DNA from: Spirochaetota bacterium
Lineage (GTDB): Bacteria > Spirochaetota > UBA4802 > JAFGDQ01
Reading direction: 5' to 3'
NCBI GenBank assembly: GCA_016932015.1
Contig: JAFGDQ010000049.1
Span: 1 to 35,103, forward strand
DNA length: 35,103 nucleotides
Part shown: in pieces, positions 1 through 8,407 of the stretch
Layout: every line of letters starts with the position of its first letter
Numbering within the stretch: position 1 is the first letter of the stretch
Position numbers and translations under genes: made by a program
Notes under the pieces: generated by a model
Seen by the model: the letters and a program-made list of their open reading frames with translations, nothing else
Databases searched by the model: none
What the model was told of the DNA's origin: nothing

Positions 1-69
1 CTTAATGTGATTGATGCAATTCATGATATCTTCAATGGAAAGCATGTTTATTTAAGTTTTGAAGGTTAA
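1..69. other. Window edge, possible fragment of a coding gene
   Basis: Two readings are possible. On the plus strand, frame 1 is open from the first base to a TAA at 67-69 (22 codons ending YLSFEG), which would be the C-terminus of a gene entering from the left. On the minus strand, an ATG at 45-43 opens MLSIEDIMNCINHIK and runs out of the window. It sits behind an AT-rich stretch that could hold a promoter but has no clear Shine-Dalgarno sequence. Neither fragment is long enough to identify, and I cannot choose between them. Confidence 0.25.
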
Positions 70-300
70 TATAGCTGAGTAGTTACTATTTTATATTTAT
101 ATAATAACCACAAGAAGCGTAAATTGCCACAATGTTTCTGAAAAAACGGGTAATTTTCAATATATTCCGGTTTGATATATTCTTCCGGAATTTGTAAAAA
201 AGAGGTATTTCTTCTGATGCTTTTTATTGTCAGATGCCGTTATTATTCATCAGCGGATAGTGCAGTAATACTGGTTTATGATTGAATGCGGTTCTGTCTC
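70..300. other. Intergenic stretch, small inverted repeat
   Basis: I see no gene in this stretch. ATTCCGG at 164-170 and CCGGAAT at 185-191 form a 7-bp inverted repeat with a 14-nt loop. It lacks a T-run, so it is not a convincing terminator. AGCTGAGTAGTTAC at 73-86 belongs to a short motif that recurs in two other intergenic regions of the window (19222-19235 and 29398-29411). Confidence 0.35.
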
Positions 301-732
301 TTACTGTATCTTGAAATTTACAGGCACTACGTACAAAACCTTTACACTCCTGCCTCTTTGTTTTCCGGGTTTCCATTTTGGCAAAAGTTTTATAACTCTG
401 AGAGCTTCCTGGTCAAGAGAAGGAAAAACACCGCGAACAACGCGTACATCAGTAATATTTCCGTCAGACTCCACTGCAAAGCTGATATACACACGGCCCC
501 CGATACTCTTCTCAAGGGCTTCAGCCGGGTAGGTAATATTGTCTGCAATCCATTGACGAAGTGCATGATTCCCGCCAGGGAATTCAGGCATTTCTTCAAC
601 AATGATAAAAGTTTCATTTTCACTTTTGATTGCAGTTTGGGTATTGGTTGTGCAGGCTCCGGAAAAGAATATTACAATAAAAATGTTCATTACAATAGAT
701 GTTAAATTTTTCCGTTTCACTTTAATTGCCAT
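301..732 (-). CDS. TonB C-terminal-domain lipoprotein
   Basis: This is a predicted periplasm-facing lipoprotein of 143 residues carrying one TonB-C/energy-transducer-type domain. The ATG at 732 is preferred over the upstream in-frame ATG at 873. It lies 25 nt past the stop of the upstream cyclase gene, and the protein then starts MAIKVKRKN, followed by a hydrophobic stretch and the lipobox FSGAC. The domain shows the usual order: FPGG, then RQWIADNITYPAEA, GRVYISFAVESDG and ALRVIKLLPKWKPGKQRG. The protein has no N-terminal TonB membrane anchor or proline-rich spanning region, so it is more likely a stand-alone TonB-C envelope protein than an ExbBD partner. Its position directly behind the cyclase suggests co-transcription. 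The exact partner is unknown. Confidence 0.75.
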   Translation of the reverse strand: MAIKVKRKNLTSIVMNIFIVIFFSGACTTNTQTAIKSENETFIIVEEMPEFPGGNHALRQWIADNITYPAEALEKSIGGRVYISFAVESDGNITDVRVVRGVFPSLDQEALRVIKLLPKWKPGKQRGRSVKVLYVVPVNFKIQ

Positions 733-757
733 TTTGACCTGTGCCTGAAAATTTAAA

Positions 758-2683
758 TCAGTACTCAATCTTGACAATTTCAATCTTGTCTTTTTTGCCT
801 TTAACGGTAATAGCAGGAGAATCCTTTTTTTTGAACTTTCTTTTGGTTTCCCTGAATATGTGTTTTGAAGCAAGAATTTCGCCCGGCGCCGCTGCAGAGC
901 ACAGTCTTGATGAAAGGTTGACCACGTCCCCTATACATGCAAAGTCCATTCTGAATGTTGAACCTATATTGCCTGCAACTACCTCTCCACCGTGCACACC
1001 AATACCGACTTCAAAAATTGACTGCCCGCGCTTTCTCCTTTCTTCGTTTACCCGTGCTGTTTCTCTCATGATTCTTATGGCAGTATCGATTACACGGTCA
1101 GCTTTTTTCTCTCCTGAGAAGTGCGCCATGATCTGGTCACCTACATAGTCGTCAATGTCGCCTTTATTGCTTTTGATAATGTTTGACTGCATTTCAAAAT
1201 AATAATTGAGAGTCTCGACAACTGTTTCAGGTGTTTCATTTTCTGAGAATGAAGTAAATCCACGTACATCTGAAAAGATAAATGCGAGGTCTTTTCGCTC
1301 GGTTACACCAAGGCCAACAGCTTTGTCAGTTGACCTTCGTCTCATGAGCATGCTTTTAGTGGATTTTGAAACGTATTTTTCAAGATGATATTTAAGCTTA
1401 ATTTCCTCTATCATTTTATTTGACAGGTCGCCAAGCCTTCCAATCTCATCGTTTGTGGTTATGTGTATTTTTTCATCTATATTTCCGCTTCCGACAGAGA
1501 TTGACCATTTCTCAAGTTTTTTCAGGTTCTTCACATTGAAGCTCAGTATAATGAATATCGCTATGCTTCCGAGAAGAAGCGCGATAAGCGCGGATATAAG
1601 CACCCAGCGTACGTTTCTGCTGGAGGATTCGTTTATCATGTCTATATTGAATACGACAGCAAGTACGCCGAGTCTTCTGCTTCGTTCAACACTTTCCGCC
1701 ACATTTTTTATTCTATCTTTAATTCCGTCGTTAATTTTTTTTGCGTTCGCGGCTGAGTCGTCAACATAGGCTTTGATCTTTGCTTCCTTCTGTGAATACA
1801 GCCATTTCAGACTCCACAGCTCTCTTTCTTTTTTAGGAACGCGTTTTTCTCTGAATGCCATGCAGTCGGCAAAAAGAGTGAGGAAAGCAAAATCAATATC
1901 GCCGGCTTTGTTTACTTTCAGGGAAATACCTTCCTCCTGTTTATTTTTTACAGGATCGAATTCCTCTCCAAGAATGTCTTTATATTTTTTCCAGATGAAC
2001 GCGTAGATCTGGTCTTTGCGGGCTCTTGAAGCTGTCTCGTATTCTTCGAAAAGCCTGTTATAGTCGTTTAGTACTTCAACTGCATTCCCGCTGTGAAGAA
2101 ATATCGGGGAGGTGATTACTCTGAAGTTTGTAACTGTTTTATCACCGGTATTTTTGTTTTTATTCTCAACTGAATAATCGTAAAAACCCAGTTTGCCGTC
2201 TTCAAGTTTCAGCCCGTCTGCAATGTATGTCAGGGTCTTGCTTCTCTTGTAATCATTTTTATCAGTGCTGTACCGGACGTTTCCGTATTCATTTGTGAGG
2301 ATTATTTTTGAGATATCATCATTATAGGTAATAAAATTCTGCGATTCAGTTTTTATTATGCTGTACTTGGTATTGAGGTCATTCTTGGTAGTTTCAATAT
2401 CCTTATCAAGATAGAATTCGGCGGGCCCCGCAAGTATTTTAGTAAGGGATCTGGCCTTTGCAATTTTTTCATCGATTATCAGGCTGCGGTTATTGTGGAA
2501 AATTGCCAGCGTGAGTACGAAAATTGTAACTGTCATTACAATTACTATAAGTCCGAGAACCCGGCCTCTCATACCGAAATAAACTTCACGTATATCTCCG
2601 TCAATTTCACTTATCAGTTTGTTCTGTTTGAAGAATAGAAAAAGGAATTTTTTAAACAGGGTTGTTTTTTTTTGTGAGCCCAA
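758..2683 (-). CDS. Membrane-bound class III nucleotide cyclase with HAMP domain
   Basis: This is a predicted sensor cyclase of 641 residues that makes a cyclic nucleotide in the cytoplasm in response to a periplasmic signal. There is a TM segment at about 41-63, a large extracytoplasmic region to about 355, a second TM at about 357-378, a HAMP linker, and a class III catalytic domain from about 465 to the end. The two metal-binding aspartates are D472 (FSDVRGF) and D516 (YVGDQIMAHF). The transition-state pair N589 (VVN) and R593 (SSRL) is also present. The two residues that normally select adenine are not Lys and Asp/Thr but D512 and A582, so the substrate is uncertain. The start is a TTG at 2683 with AGAGG 6 nt upstream. 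The next in-frame ATG would fall at the edge of the first TM segment. The extracytoplasmic domain was not recognised as a named family. Confidence 0.85.
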   Translation of the reverse strand: MGSQKKTTLFKKFLFLFFKQNKLISEIDGDIREVYFGMRGRVLGLIVIVMTVTIFVLTLAIFHNNRSLIIDEKIAKARSLTKILAGPAEFYLDKDIETTKNDLNTKYSIIKTESQNFITYNDDISKIILTNEYGNVRYSTDKNDYKRSKTLTYIADGLKLEDGKLGFYDYSVENKNKNTGDKTVTNFRVITSPIFLHSGNAVEVLNDYNRLFEEYETASRARKDQIYAFIWKKYKDILGEEFDPVKNKQEEGISLKVNKAGDIDFAFLTLFADCMAFREKRVPKKERELWSLKWLYSQKEAKIKAYVDDSAANAKKINDGIKDRIKNVAESVERSRRLGVLAVVFNIDMINESSSRNVRWVLISALIALLLGSIAIFIILSFNVKNLKKLEKWSISVGSGNIDEKIHITTNDEIGRLGDLSNKMIEEIKLKYHLEKYVSKSTKSMLMRRRSTDKAVGLGVTERKDLAFIFSDVRGFTSFSENETPETVVETLNYYFEMQSNIIKSNKGDIDDYVGDQIMAHFSGEKKADRVIDTAIRIMRETARVNEERRKRGQSIFEVGIGVHGGEVVAGNIGSTFRMDFACIGDVVNLSSRLCSAAAPGEILASKHIFRETKRKFKKKDSPAITVKGKKDKIEIVKIEY

Positions 2684-3005
2684 CTGTTACCTCTTTATGG
2701 ATCAGATATTTAATCAGCGAGACAACAACTGTTCAGGATTCTGCGGTATTATGCGGCTTATTCCGGAAAACCCCGTATCAGCGGGTTTGTTTCACTGAAA
2801 GGTGTTTTCGTGTGAATTTTTCACATCCGGCTGTTATAAGAAAATGGAAATATAAAATCAAGGAGTAATTTTAAAATTTTATAAGTATTTCCTGAACCGG
2901 ATTATTTAAATATTTAGTTCTTCCCGGAATGTTGGGAAATATATAATTAAAATCCCAACAATCCGGAATTTATAAGGTTGAATTTTTAATCCAGCAAATC
3001 ATTGT
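2684..3005. other. Intergenic region upstream of the cyclase, with a hairpin
   Basis: These 322 bp hold no supported gene. The Shine-Dalgarno sequence of the cyclase lies at the left end. The arms 2921-2937 and 2953-2968 pair through GTTGGGA/TCCCAAC and then, with small offsets, through an outer CCGG-containing part, leaving a 15-nt AT loop. This hairpin sits 38 nt past the stop of the HPr-kinase-like gene and could end or process that transcript, but no U-run follows on the minus strand. A second weak hairpin (AACCCCG to CGGGTT) lies near 2768-2787. Confidence 0.45.
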
Positions 3006-3788
3006 TCAGCTTCGTTTTAAAACAGAGTTAATTTTATCAAGTACGGCATTTATTGTTTCACTTTTATTTTCATCTGTGCCTATCAGAAAAGCCGGTACAT
3101 CAGGAACTTCTTTGTCTTCGCAGTAATTATTTGGCTGTTCAAGAGTGCATAAATTATGATGCCAGACAAGTGACGGATCTTTCAGTATTGATTCTGCCGG
3201 AATTTTTTTTACCTGCCCTCCTTTCATCTCCTTTGTCAGAATAAAGATCAGTTCAAGTTCAGTGGCAAGATATCCTTTATCCTCGTATACGACTTTCTGT
3301 ACGCTTCTTTTCTGAACCGTGTGTGCTGACTTCTTGCCGATGGGAACGAGCTTATTTTCATGAAGCAGTATCTGGTCATCGTCAATGATCTGTGATGACG
3401 GGATTTCCCTGGACAGCGTTGTTTTTCCGCTGCCTTCATTGCCTATCAGCAGAATTCCGGTTTGTGTAAGTATTGAGTATATGCCGCAGCCGTGAATAAA
3501 AAATGCCGGAGTAAGATAATGGATCAGGAATCCGATGTAGCTGCGGAACATATTCATATTAAACGCATTTTCACCTTCAATATCAATAATAATAGCATCT
3601 TGAGAGGTTTCAATATTACTTCTTAAAGGGCCGTCAGCTTCACGTATGGTTAAAGTTGCGTCCGGATTGTCGGCCTGCGGGTTCAGGGTAAAGGTATCGT
3701 GAAGAAAATTATTATCGGGAATTGAACAGTTGATCTGTTTCCCCAGAAGATTTATTGAGAATCTTGAAAAATCCGTTACTGAAATCAT
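3006..3788 (-). CDS. HPr kinase-like P-loop protein
   Basis: A 260-residue soluble protein with a phosphate-binding loop, GNEGSGKTT, at residues 116-124. It is preceded by HGCGIY and a hydrophobic strand (GILLI) and followed by IIDDDQI at about 134-140, which is Walker-B-like. This spacing and the HG...GSGKTT...DDD order are typical of HPr serine kinase/PEP-carboxykinase-like proteins, many of which are not true HprK and occur beside peptide-modification or regulatory genes. True HprK carries a longer C-terminal signature that I cannot find, and the N-terminal 100 residues look unrelated. No PqqD-like or precursor peptide gene is visible beside it. PTS components (ptsP, ptsN) lie 18-26 kb away in this window, but there is no direct evidence of a link. 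It is read in the same direction as its neighbours. Confidence 0.6.
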   Translation of the reverse strand: MISVTDFSRFSINLLGKQINCSIPDNNFLHDTFTLNPQADNPDATLTIREADGPLRSNIETSQDAIIIDIEGENAFNMNMFRSYIGFLIHYLTPAFFIHGCGIYSILTQTGILLIGNEGSGKTTLSREIPSSQIIDDDQILLHENKLVPIGKKSAHTVQKRSVQKVVYEDKGYLATELELIFILTKEMKGGQVKKIPAESILKDPSLVWHHNLCTLEQPNNYCEDKEVPDVPAFLIGTDENKSETINAVLDKINSVLKRS

Positions 3789-3864
3789 CGTTTAAAATTA
3801 AAAAATGAATTTATATGCTGTTAATTTATATTTTCCCTTATGGAAGTCTTTAATGATGAAAAAT

Positions 3865-4476
3865 TTAAAATCTGGACATCCATACGCTGAGTCCATCCAT
3901 TATCATTTGTACGGAAACAGTGCCCACAAATAGTGCGGTTATTCTTCCGACAATCTCTATGTACCTTTCTATAAGCGGCTCCTTCCTTGGACGTACATAA
4001 TCGTGTAATGCCTTGAGTGCGATTATGATTACTATAGTAATTAAAACTCCAACTAATACGGATAAACATGAGGGCAAAATATCGTTTCTTTTCCCTATAA
4101 GCACACTCGCGCTGATTGTGCCGGGGCCGATCAGTACAGGCATGGCTATGGCACCTGCTATATGCTCCGAATCCCCTCTGAGAATTTTAATAGCTTTCGG
4201 ACCCTGGAATACGAATTCAAGCCCAATAATCAGAAATACAATACCTCCAAAAATCTGAAACGAAGCAAATTCGGCCTGTACAAAATTTGAGAAAATCGCA
4301 TCTCCAAGAATCGCGAAACTCCAGAAAACAGCAGTTGCGATAAGCCCGGCGCGAACCATAACTTTAATGAACTGTGAATATTGAAGTTTCTGAACAACGT
4401 CAATTATATAAATAATTACAAGAAATGGATTAAGTAAAACAAGCAGCAGTGCTGAAGATCTGAGTAATTCCGACAT
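3865..4476 (-). CDS. MarC family integral membrane protein
   Basis: A polytopic inner-membrane protein of 203 residues, the usual length for the MarC/UPF0056 family. About six hydrophobic segments are visible, the first containing LLVLLNPF, a typical MarC N-terminal pattern. AGAIAMPVLIGPGTISA at about 107-123 is the conserved glycine/proline-rich loop that repeats the NPF half of the protein. Despite the name, the family's link to multiple antibiotic resistance was withdrawn and its substrate is unknown. It precedes the HPr-kinase-like gene by 76 bp on the same strand. The start has no strong Shine-Dalgarno sequence. Confidence 0.85.
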   Translation of the reverse strand: MSELLRSSALLLVLLNPFLVIIYIIDVVQKLQYSQFIKVMVRAGLIATAVFWSFAILGDAIFSNFVQAEFASFQIFGGIVFLIIGLEFVFQGPKAIKILRGDSEHIAGAIAMPVLIGPGTISASVLIGKRNDILPSCLSVLVGVLITIVIIIALKALHDYVRPRKEPLIERYIEIVGRITALFVGTVSVQMIMDGLSVWMSRF

Positions 4477-4624
4477 ATCTATTATATTAATTCCGTTTTT
4501 AATGATTTAGTTTTATTTGTTTTATTATAAAATGATTTTTTTGATAAATTTCAAGGGAATTTTTTTAATTCATCCGTATTTTAGAAAAAAAAAGCGTAAT
4601 TTACGGAAACGGTATTACTCTCAA

Positions 4625-5995
4625 TTATCTGTTAAAAATAATATGATCAATAACCGGAGCTTTTTTGATAAGTTTATATCCGCAGTAAGAGGCTGATGCA
4701 AGTGCGCCAATCATATAGCTTGCTCCCGGAATAAGGATGTCAAGGTTGATAAATATAACTGCAAATACGGCGTTTGTAATAAAATAGAGAAATGCGGAAA
4801 TAAGCGCTTCTTTTCTGAGTTCAAGATAAAGCAGAAAAGTCTGAAGTGTGAGTGACATTACATGAAAAAGAACAGCAACAAGAAGGATGTTCAGTATTTC
4901 CGCGTTTATATTTTCATATCCCATAAAGGAAAGAAATTCTTTCATATTTATTATAAGTCCGATTGTCCATACAAGCTGAAACAGAAAAAGCTGTACTGAA
5001 CCTCTTCTGAGGCTTAAAAGCATTTTATATTTGTTGTTTTTAATATTAACTAATGTATCTTCAAGTATGTTCCTGATAAATTTTGTATACTCCCTGTGAA
5101 AACCAGGCTCTGATACAACAAGAAAATAAACGAGCGCGGGAATCATTGTAAGAAATGCAAGGAATACCGGTATATCGTATGCAGCAAAATAATAATAAAG
5201 AGTTCCTTTAATATTATCTCCGAATGTAAACCAGTAAATTATTTTATCGGACCATATTCCGAGATTAAAGAACATGCCTATGAAAAAAAGATATTTGAAT
5301 TTTCCAAAGTAGGAAAAGAATTCCCTGTTTACAGTCAGGCTCCTGACAGGATATGACTTCTGCGCAACGAACAGCAGCAGCAGTACTATAACAAGCTGGC
5401 CCAGGGCATAGCCCATAAGAGCTCCGCCTACTCCGTAAGTTTTACCGTAACTGTAAACTCCAAATATGCTGACAATAACGCCGAATAAATAAGAGAAGAA
5501 TATTTTATTATACTCTTTTAATAATGCTATATAGATCAGCATCAGCCATATAAGATTTAAGGCGACAAACAGCAGGCATAAGGATACCTTGTACAGGGTC
5601 GTGAACTTAAGAACGGAAAAGTCATTGAAAAAAATGAAACCGACCGAAAGCACTATGGAAAGTGAGACAACAATATAAAAAACCGAAACTAACGCTGCCG
5701 GAATATTTTCATCATTTTCTATGTACATCATATCAGCTATGTATCTTGAAAAAATATAATGTATGCCCCCGAAAATTATAAGTGAGAACGCGTACAGATA
5801 TACTATTGTTACAGTAAAAATTGCAGGATCTTCGGATATTGCAGTGTAGGCGTATTTCTGTATAAAATAAATACTCAGTACTGAAAGTATCCACGGGCCT
5901 GCTACAATTACAGTACCGAGAAACAGCACCTTGAAAATTGAACCAAGGGTGCCCTTTTGAAGTATTTTATATAATTCGAATCCTATTCCCGCCAT
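4625..5995 (-). CDS. pelG: PelG, Pel polysaccharide flippase-like membrane protein
   Basis: A protein of 456 residues with about 12 transmembrane segments, last gene of the pelDEFG operon. PelG belongs to the MOP/Wzx-like superfamily and is thought to move the Pel polymer across the inner membrane together with PelD and PelE. The start was set at the ATG at 5995, not the in-frame ATG at 6028. The protein then opens MAGIGFELYK, the typical PelG N-terminus, and AGGA lies 8 nt upstream. The length matches Pseudomonas PelG. It follows pelF, from which it is separated by 132 nt that contain a degenerate inverted repeat. That gap is odd because the other pel genes here overlap or nearly touch. Confidence 0.9.
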   Translation of the reverse strand: MAGIGFELYKILQKGTLGSIFKVLFLGTVIVAGPWILSVLSIYFIQKYAYTAISEDPAIFTVTIVYLYAFSLIIFGGIHYIFSRYIADMMYIENDENIPAALVSVFYIVVSLSIVLSVGFIFFNDFSVLKFTTLYKVSLCLLFVALNLIWLMLIYIALLKEYNKIFFSYLFGVIVSIFGVYSYGKTYGVGGALMGYALGQLVIVLLLLFVAQKSYPVRSLTVNREFFSYFGKFKYLFFIGMFFNLGIWSDKIIYWFTFGDNIKGTLYYYFAAYDIPVFLAFLTMIPALVYFLVVSEPGFHREYTKFIRNILEDTLVNIKNNKYKMLLSLRRGSVQLFLFQLVWTIGLIINMKEFLSFMGYENINAEILNILLVAVLFHVMSLTLQTFLLYLELRKEALISAFLYFITNAVFAVIFINLDILIPGASYMIGALASASYCGYKLIKKAPVIDHIIFNR

Positions 5996-6127
5996 TTTAT
6001 ATCCTGTATATGGCCTCACCCCTCGCAATGTAATGTAAGGCTATTTCCTCTATGGGAGGGTAGGGTATGAGGGCACGGTTATGTATCATCTTTTCTAGGT
6101 CTGTAAGGTCCGTTTAACAGCCTTTAA
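5996..6127. repeat. Degenerate inverted-repeat element between pelF and pelG
   Basis: A G/C-rich stretch at about 6013-6074 stands out from its AT-rich surroundings. It begins GCCTCACCCCTC and ends AGGGTATGAGGGC, so its ends are inverted copies with imperfect matches. C-runs on the left face G-runs on the right, and this layout is typical of small non-coding intergenic repeats. It lies inside the operon, between the pelF stop and the pelG ribosome binding site. Confidence 0.45.
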
Positions 6128-7558
6128 TTAAATTTCCTGCTTCTCAATATATTCAGTGTACAGATCATTATAGGTCTGTATCAGGTCTTTTTTGTTGTAA
6201 AATTTTAATGCTTTTTCGCGGTTGTCTTTTACAAGCCTTTCCCTGTATTCTTTCTGCGAGTAAAGATATGTGATGCCTGAAGCGATTTTTTCCGAGTCCT
6301 TGGGGTCAGCCAGAAGTTCATCCTTATAATCAAGCATTTCAGGAACATTGCCTACGCGCGTGGAGACAACGGGGATTCCCGCAAGATATGCTTCAATGAT
6401 AACCAGAGGCTGTGCTTCTCTTATGCTTGTGAGCACCATTACATCAAGAAACGAGTAGTATTCGCGCACATCAGCCTTGCCAGTAAAGATTATTTTGTCT
6501 TCGAGCTTGAAATTTTCCACAAGCTGCGTGCATTCAATATAATAGTTCCTGTCTTCATCCTGCGGTCCGATTATGTAGAATTTGACGTTATTAATTGCTT
6601 CAGACACAATTTTACAGGCAACGATGAATGTTTTAACGTCTTTTATGGGAACAACTCTGCCTACAAAACCAACGGAGAATTCCTCTTTTGATTTTTTTTT
6701 CAGGTCAAGAAATCGGTCCACTTCTATACCGTTTGGAATGACTCTGGTTTTTTCGTATGCAGCACCCTGTGATACCTGAATGTTTCTGTTGTGCTCGAAC
6801 AGGGCTATGGAAAGGTCCGCGTAATCGTACGTGATTTTGCTTAAATCATTAAAAATATTGATCCAAAGGTCGCGCTGATATCCTTTTACCCATTTAGCGC
6901 GCTTAATATCGATTTCCCTTTCCTTATTGTAAAGACCGTGTTCCGTAAGAATAACAGGCTTGTTGTAAATGATCTTTGCTATCGCAGCTATAAGGCCTGC
7001 GTATCCCGTGGAAATGGTATGATAAAGGTCAGCCTCAGGTATGTCCCATGTAATAACTTTCATAAGTGTGTCATGTGACGATTTCCATGCCCAGAAGTAA
7101 TCGGAAAAAGGGTAGAGCGGGTTATGCAGTTTTCCGAATTTACATGTCATGTCCCATGACTCAGGCCTTGACATGATTTTGCTGCCGGTGAATTTATTCT
7201 TCCGGAATTCCCTGATTATACCGGACAGCTCGGTAAAATCTTTATTTTTTATCATGTCCTGATGAAAATTTTCAATATTTGGGAAGAAGTCTTTTTTAAT
7301 TTTTTTCCTGCTTTCCGGATCCCTGCCTGTAAGAACTCTGTTTTCAAGCGACGTTACATTCGGAGCGAATTTAAACTTAAGTTCGTTGTCTTCATCAGCG
7401 GTAATAGCGAAGACAATAAAATTAAAATTCGTAAGTCCTGAGATTATATCCTGTATCCAGGACGAAACACCTCCGGTAACATAAGGATAAGATCCCTCTG
7501 CAATTATGCAGATAGTTTTTTTTGCGGGATCGTGTTTATTTATTAATTCAGTGCCCAT
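6128..7558 (-). CDS. pelF: PelF, Pel polysaccharide glycosyltransferase (GT4)
   Basis: A cytosolic GT-B glycosyltransferase of 476 residues, predicted to polymerise the Pel backbone from UDP-sugar (UDP-GalNAc/GlcNAc in the studied systems). The N-terminal domain has EGSYPYVTGGVSSW near residue 20, a hallmark of PelF, and the central TEHGLYNKEREIDI motif. The C-terminal domain has VGFVGRVVPIKDVKTF and the retaining-GT EX7E motif (E-AQPLVII-E) followed by GIPVVSTRVGNVPEML. Its start overlaps the end of the pelE-like gene by 16 nt, indicating translational coupling. The family's other common member, a trehalose-type GT4, lacks the TEHGLY segment, so PelF is preferred. Confidence 0.92.
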   Translation of the reverse strand: MGTELINKHDPAKKTICIIAEGSYPYVTGGVSSWIQDIISGLTNFNFIVFAITADEDNELKFKFAPNVTSLENRVLTGRDPESRKKIKKDFFPNIENFHQDMIKNKDFTELSGIIREFRKNKFTGSKIMSRPESWDMTCKFGKLHNPLYPFSDYFWAWKSSHDTLMKVITWDIPEADLYHTISTGYAGLIAAIAKIIYNKPVILTEHGLYNKEREIDIKRAKWVKGYQRDLWINIFNDLSKITYDYADLSIALFEHNRNIQVSQGAAYEKTRVIPNGIEVDRFLDLKKKSKEEFSVGFVGRVVPIKDVKTFIVACKIVSEAINNVKFYIIGPQDEDRNYYIECTQLVENFKLEDKIIFTGKADVREYYSFLDVMVLTSIREAQPLVIIEAYLAGIPVVSTRVGNVPEMLDYKDELLADPKDSEKIASGITYLYSQKEYRERLVKDNREKALKFYNKKDLIQTYNDLYTEYIEKQEI

Positions 7559-8397
7559 TGATATATTATAAGCTTTGAAATTTCATCGAGTTCAATTGCT
7601 TTTCTGGATGCCAGTGTTGTCAGTATTTTAACATTTTCATAATCGTGATCTTTGTAAAAACATTCAGCCAGTTTCATCAGTACATTCGGATCATTTTCAT
7701 ATTCTGTATAAAGATAGCTGAATATCCTGATTGCTTTTTTGGTTTTTCCCATAAGCATATAAGTGTCGCCTACAGTTAGCAGTATTCTTTTATTTTTCTT
7801 TTTCAGTTCATTTGCTGTTTTTAATGCAGAAACCGCTTCGTTCAGATAAAACATCTGTATCAGCTTCTGCCCCTTTAAAAGCCTGGCAAATTCAACATAG
7901 AGAAGTCCAAGGATATAACGTAAGATATATTCCCTGCCTTTCGTCTTTTTGATTTTTTTCTTAATTCTCAGGATTTTATCAATAAATGTATTTTCAATTG
8001 TATTTATACCTTCGGCTGCGTAAAGTGCAATTTCAGGATTCGGGTCTTTTATTAAATGCCGCAGTATTGTAATTGAATTCAGGTTCGGATTCAATGTCAG
8101 TTTCTGCTGTGACAGCAGTCTTGTTATCTCGTCTATGTCCTGGGCTTCGTCTGCGAGAGGCCTGAGAGAAGTAGCCATTTCAAGATAAAATTCTATTCCT
8201 GTAATTCCTGTTTCAAAAGCTTTGCGCAGGCCTTTTTGCGTAACAGGCGTATAAGCACTGTTGTCCTTTATTTTACGGTAAAAATCAAACGGATCTTCAT
8301 AGCTGAAAAACCGGCGGCTTTGACTGTACTCATCCTGTTTTTCTTCTTCATAAGAATACTGTTTGTATATACCGAATATTTTTTCTCGTAATTTCAT
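7543..8397 (-). CDS. pelE: PelE-like TPR/HEAT-type protein
   Basis: A 284-residue helical repeat protein between pelD and pelF, the position of pelE in known loci. The second half contains TPR-like units (LTVGDTYMLMGKTKKAIRIF, then LMKLAECFYKDHDYEN). The middle has a HEAT-like unit (NPEIALYAAEGI). In Pseudomonas, PelE is a membrane-anchored TPR protein that binds PelD and PelG. This protein shows no transmembrane segment at its N-terminus, which begins MKLREKIFGIYKQYSYEEEK. It would therefore need to reach the membrane through PelD. The call rests mainly on gene order and repeats, since sequence identity cannot be judged by eye. It starts 10 nt after the pelD stop and overlaps pelF. Confidence 0.7.
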   Translation of the reverse strand: MKLREKIFGIYKQYSYEEEKQDEYSQSRRFFSYEDPFDFYRKIKDNSAYTPVTQKGLRKAFETGITGIEFYLEMATSLRPLADEAQDIDEITRLLSQQKLTLNPNLNSITILRHLIKDPNPEIALYAAEGINTIENTFIDKILRIKKKIKKTKGREYILRYILGLLYVEFARLLKGQKLIQMFYLNEAVSALKTANELKKKNKRILLTVGDTYMLMGKTKKAIRIFSYLYTEYENDPNVLMKLAECFYKDHDYENVKILTTLASRKAIELDEISKLIIYQWALN

Positions 8398-8407
8398 ATT
8401 AAGACTT

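Noticed and set aside
286..705. Plus-strand open frame of 139 codons opposite the TonB-C gene
   Set aside because: It is antisense to a gene with clear domain motifs and has no recognisable protein features.
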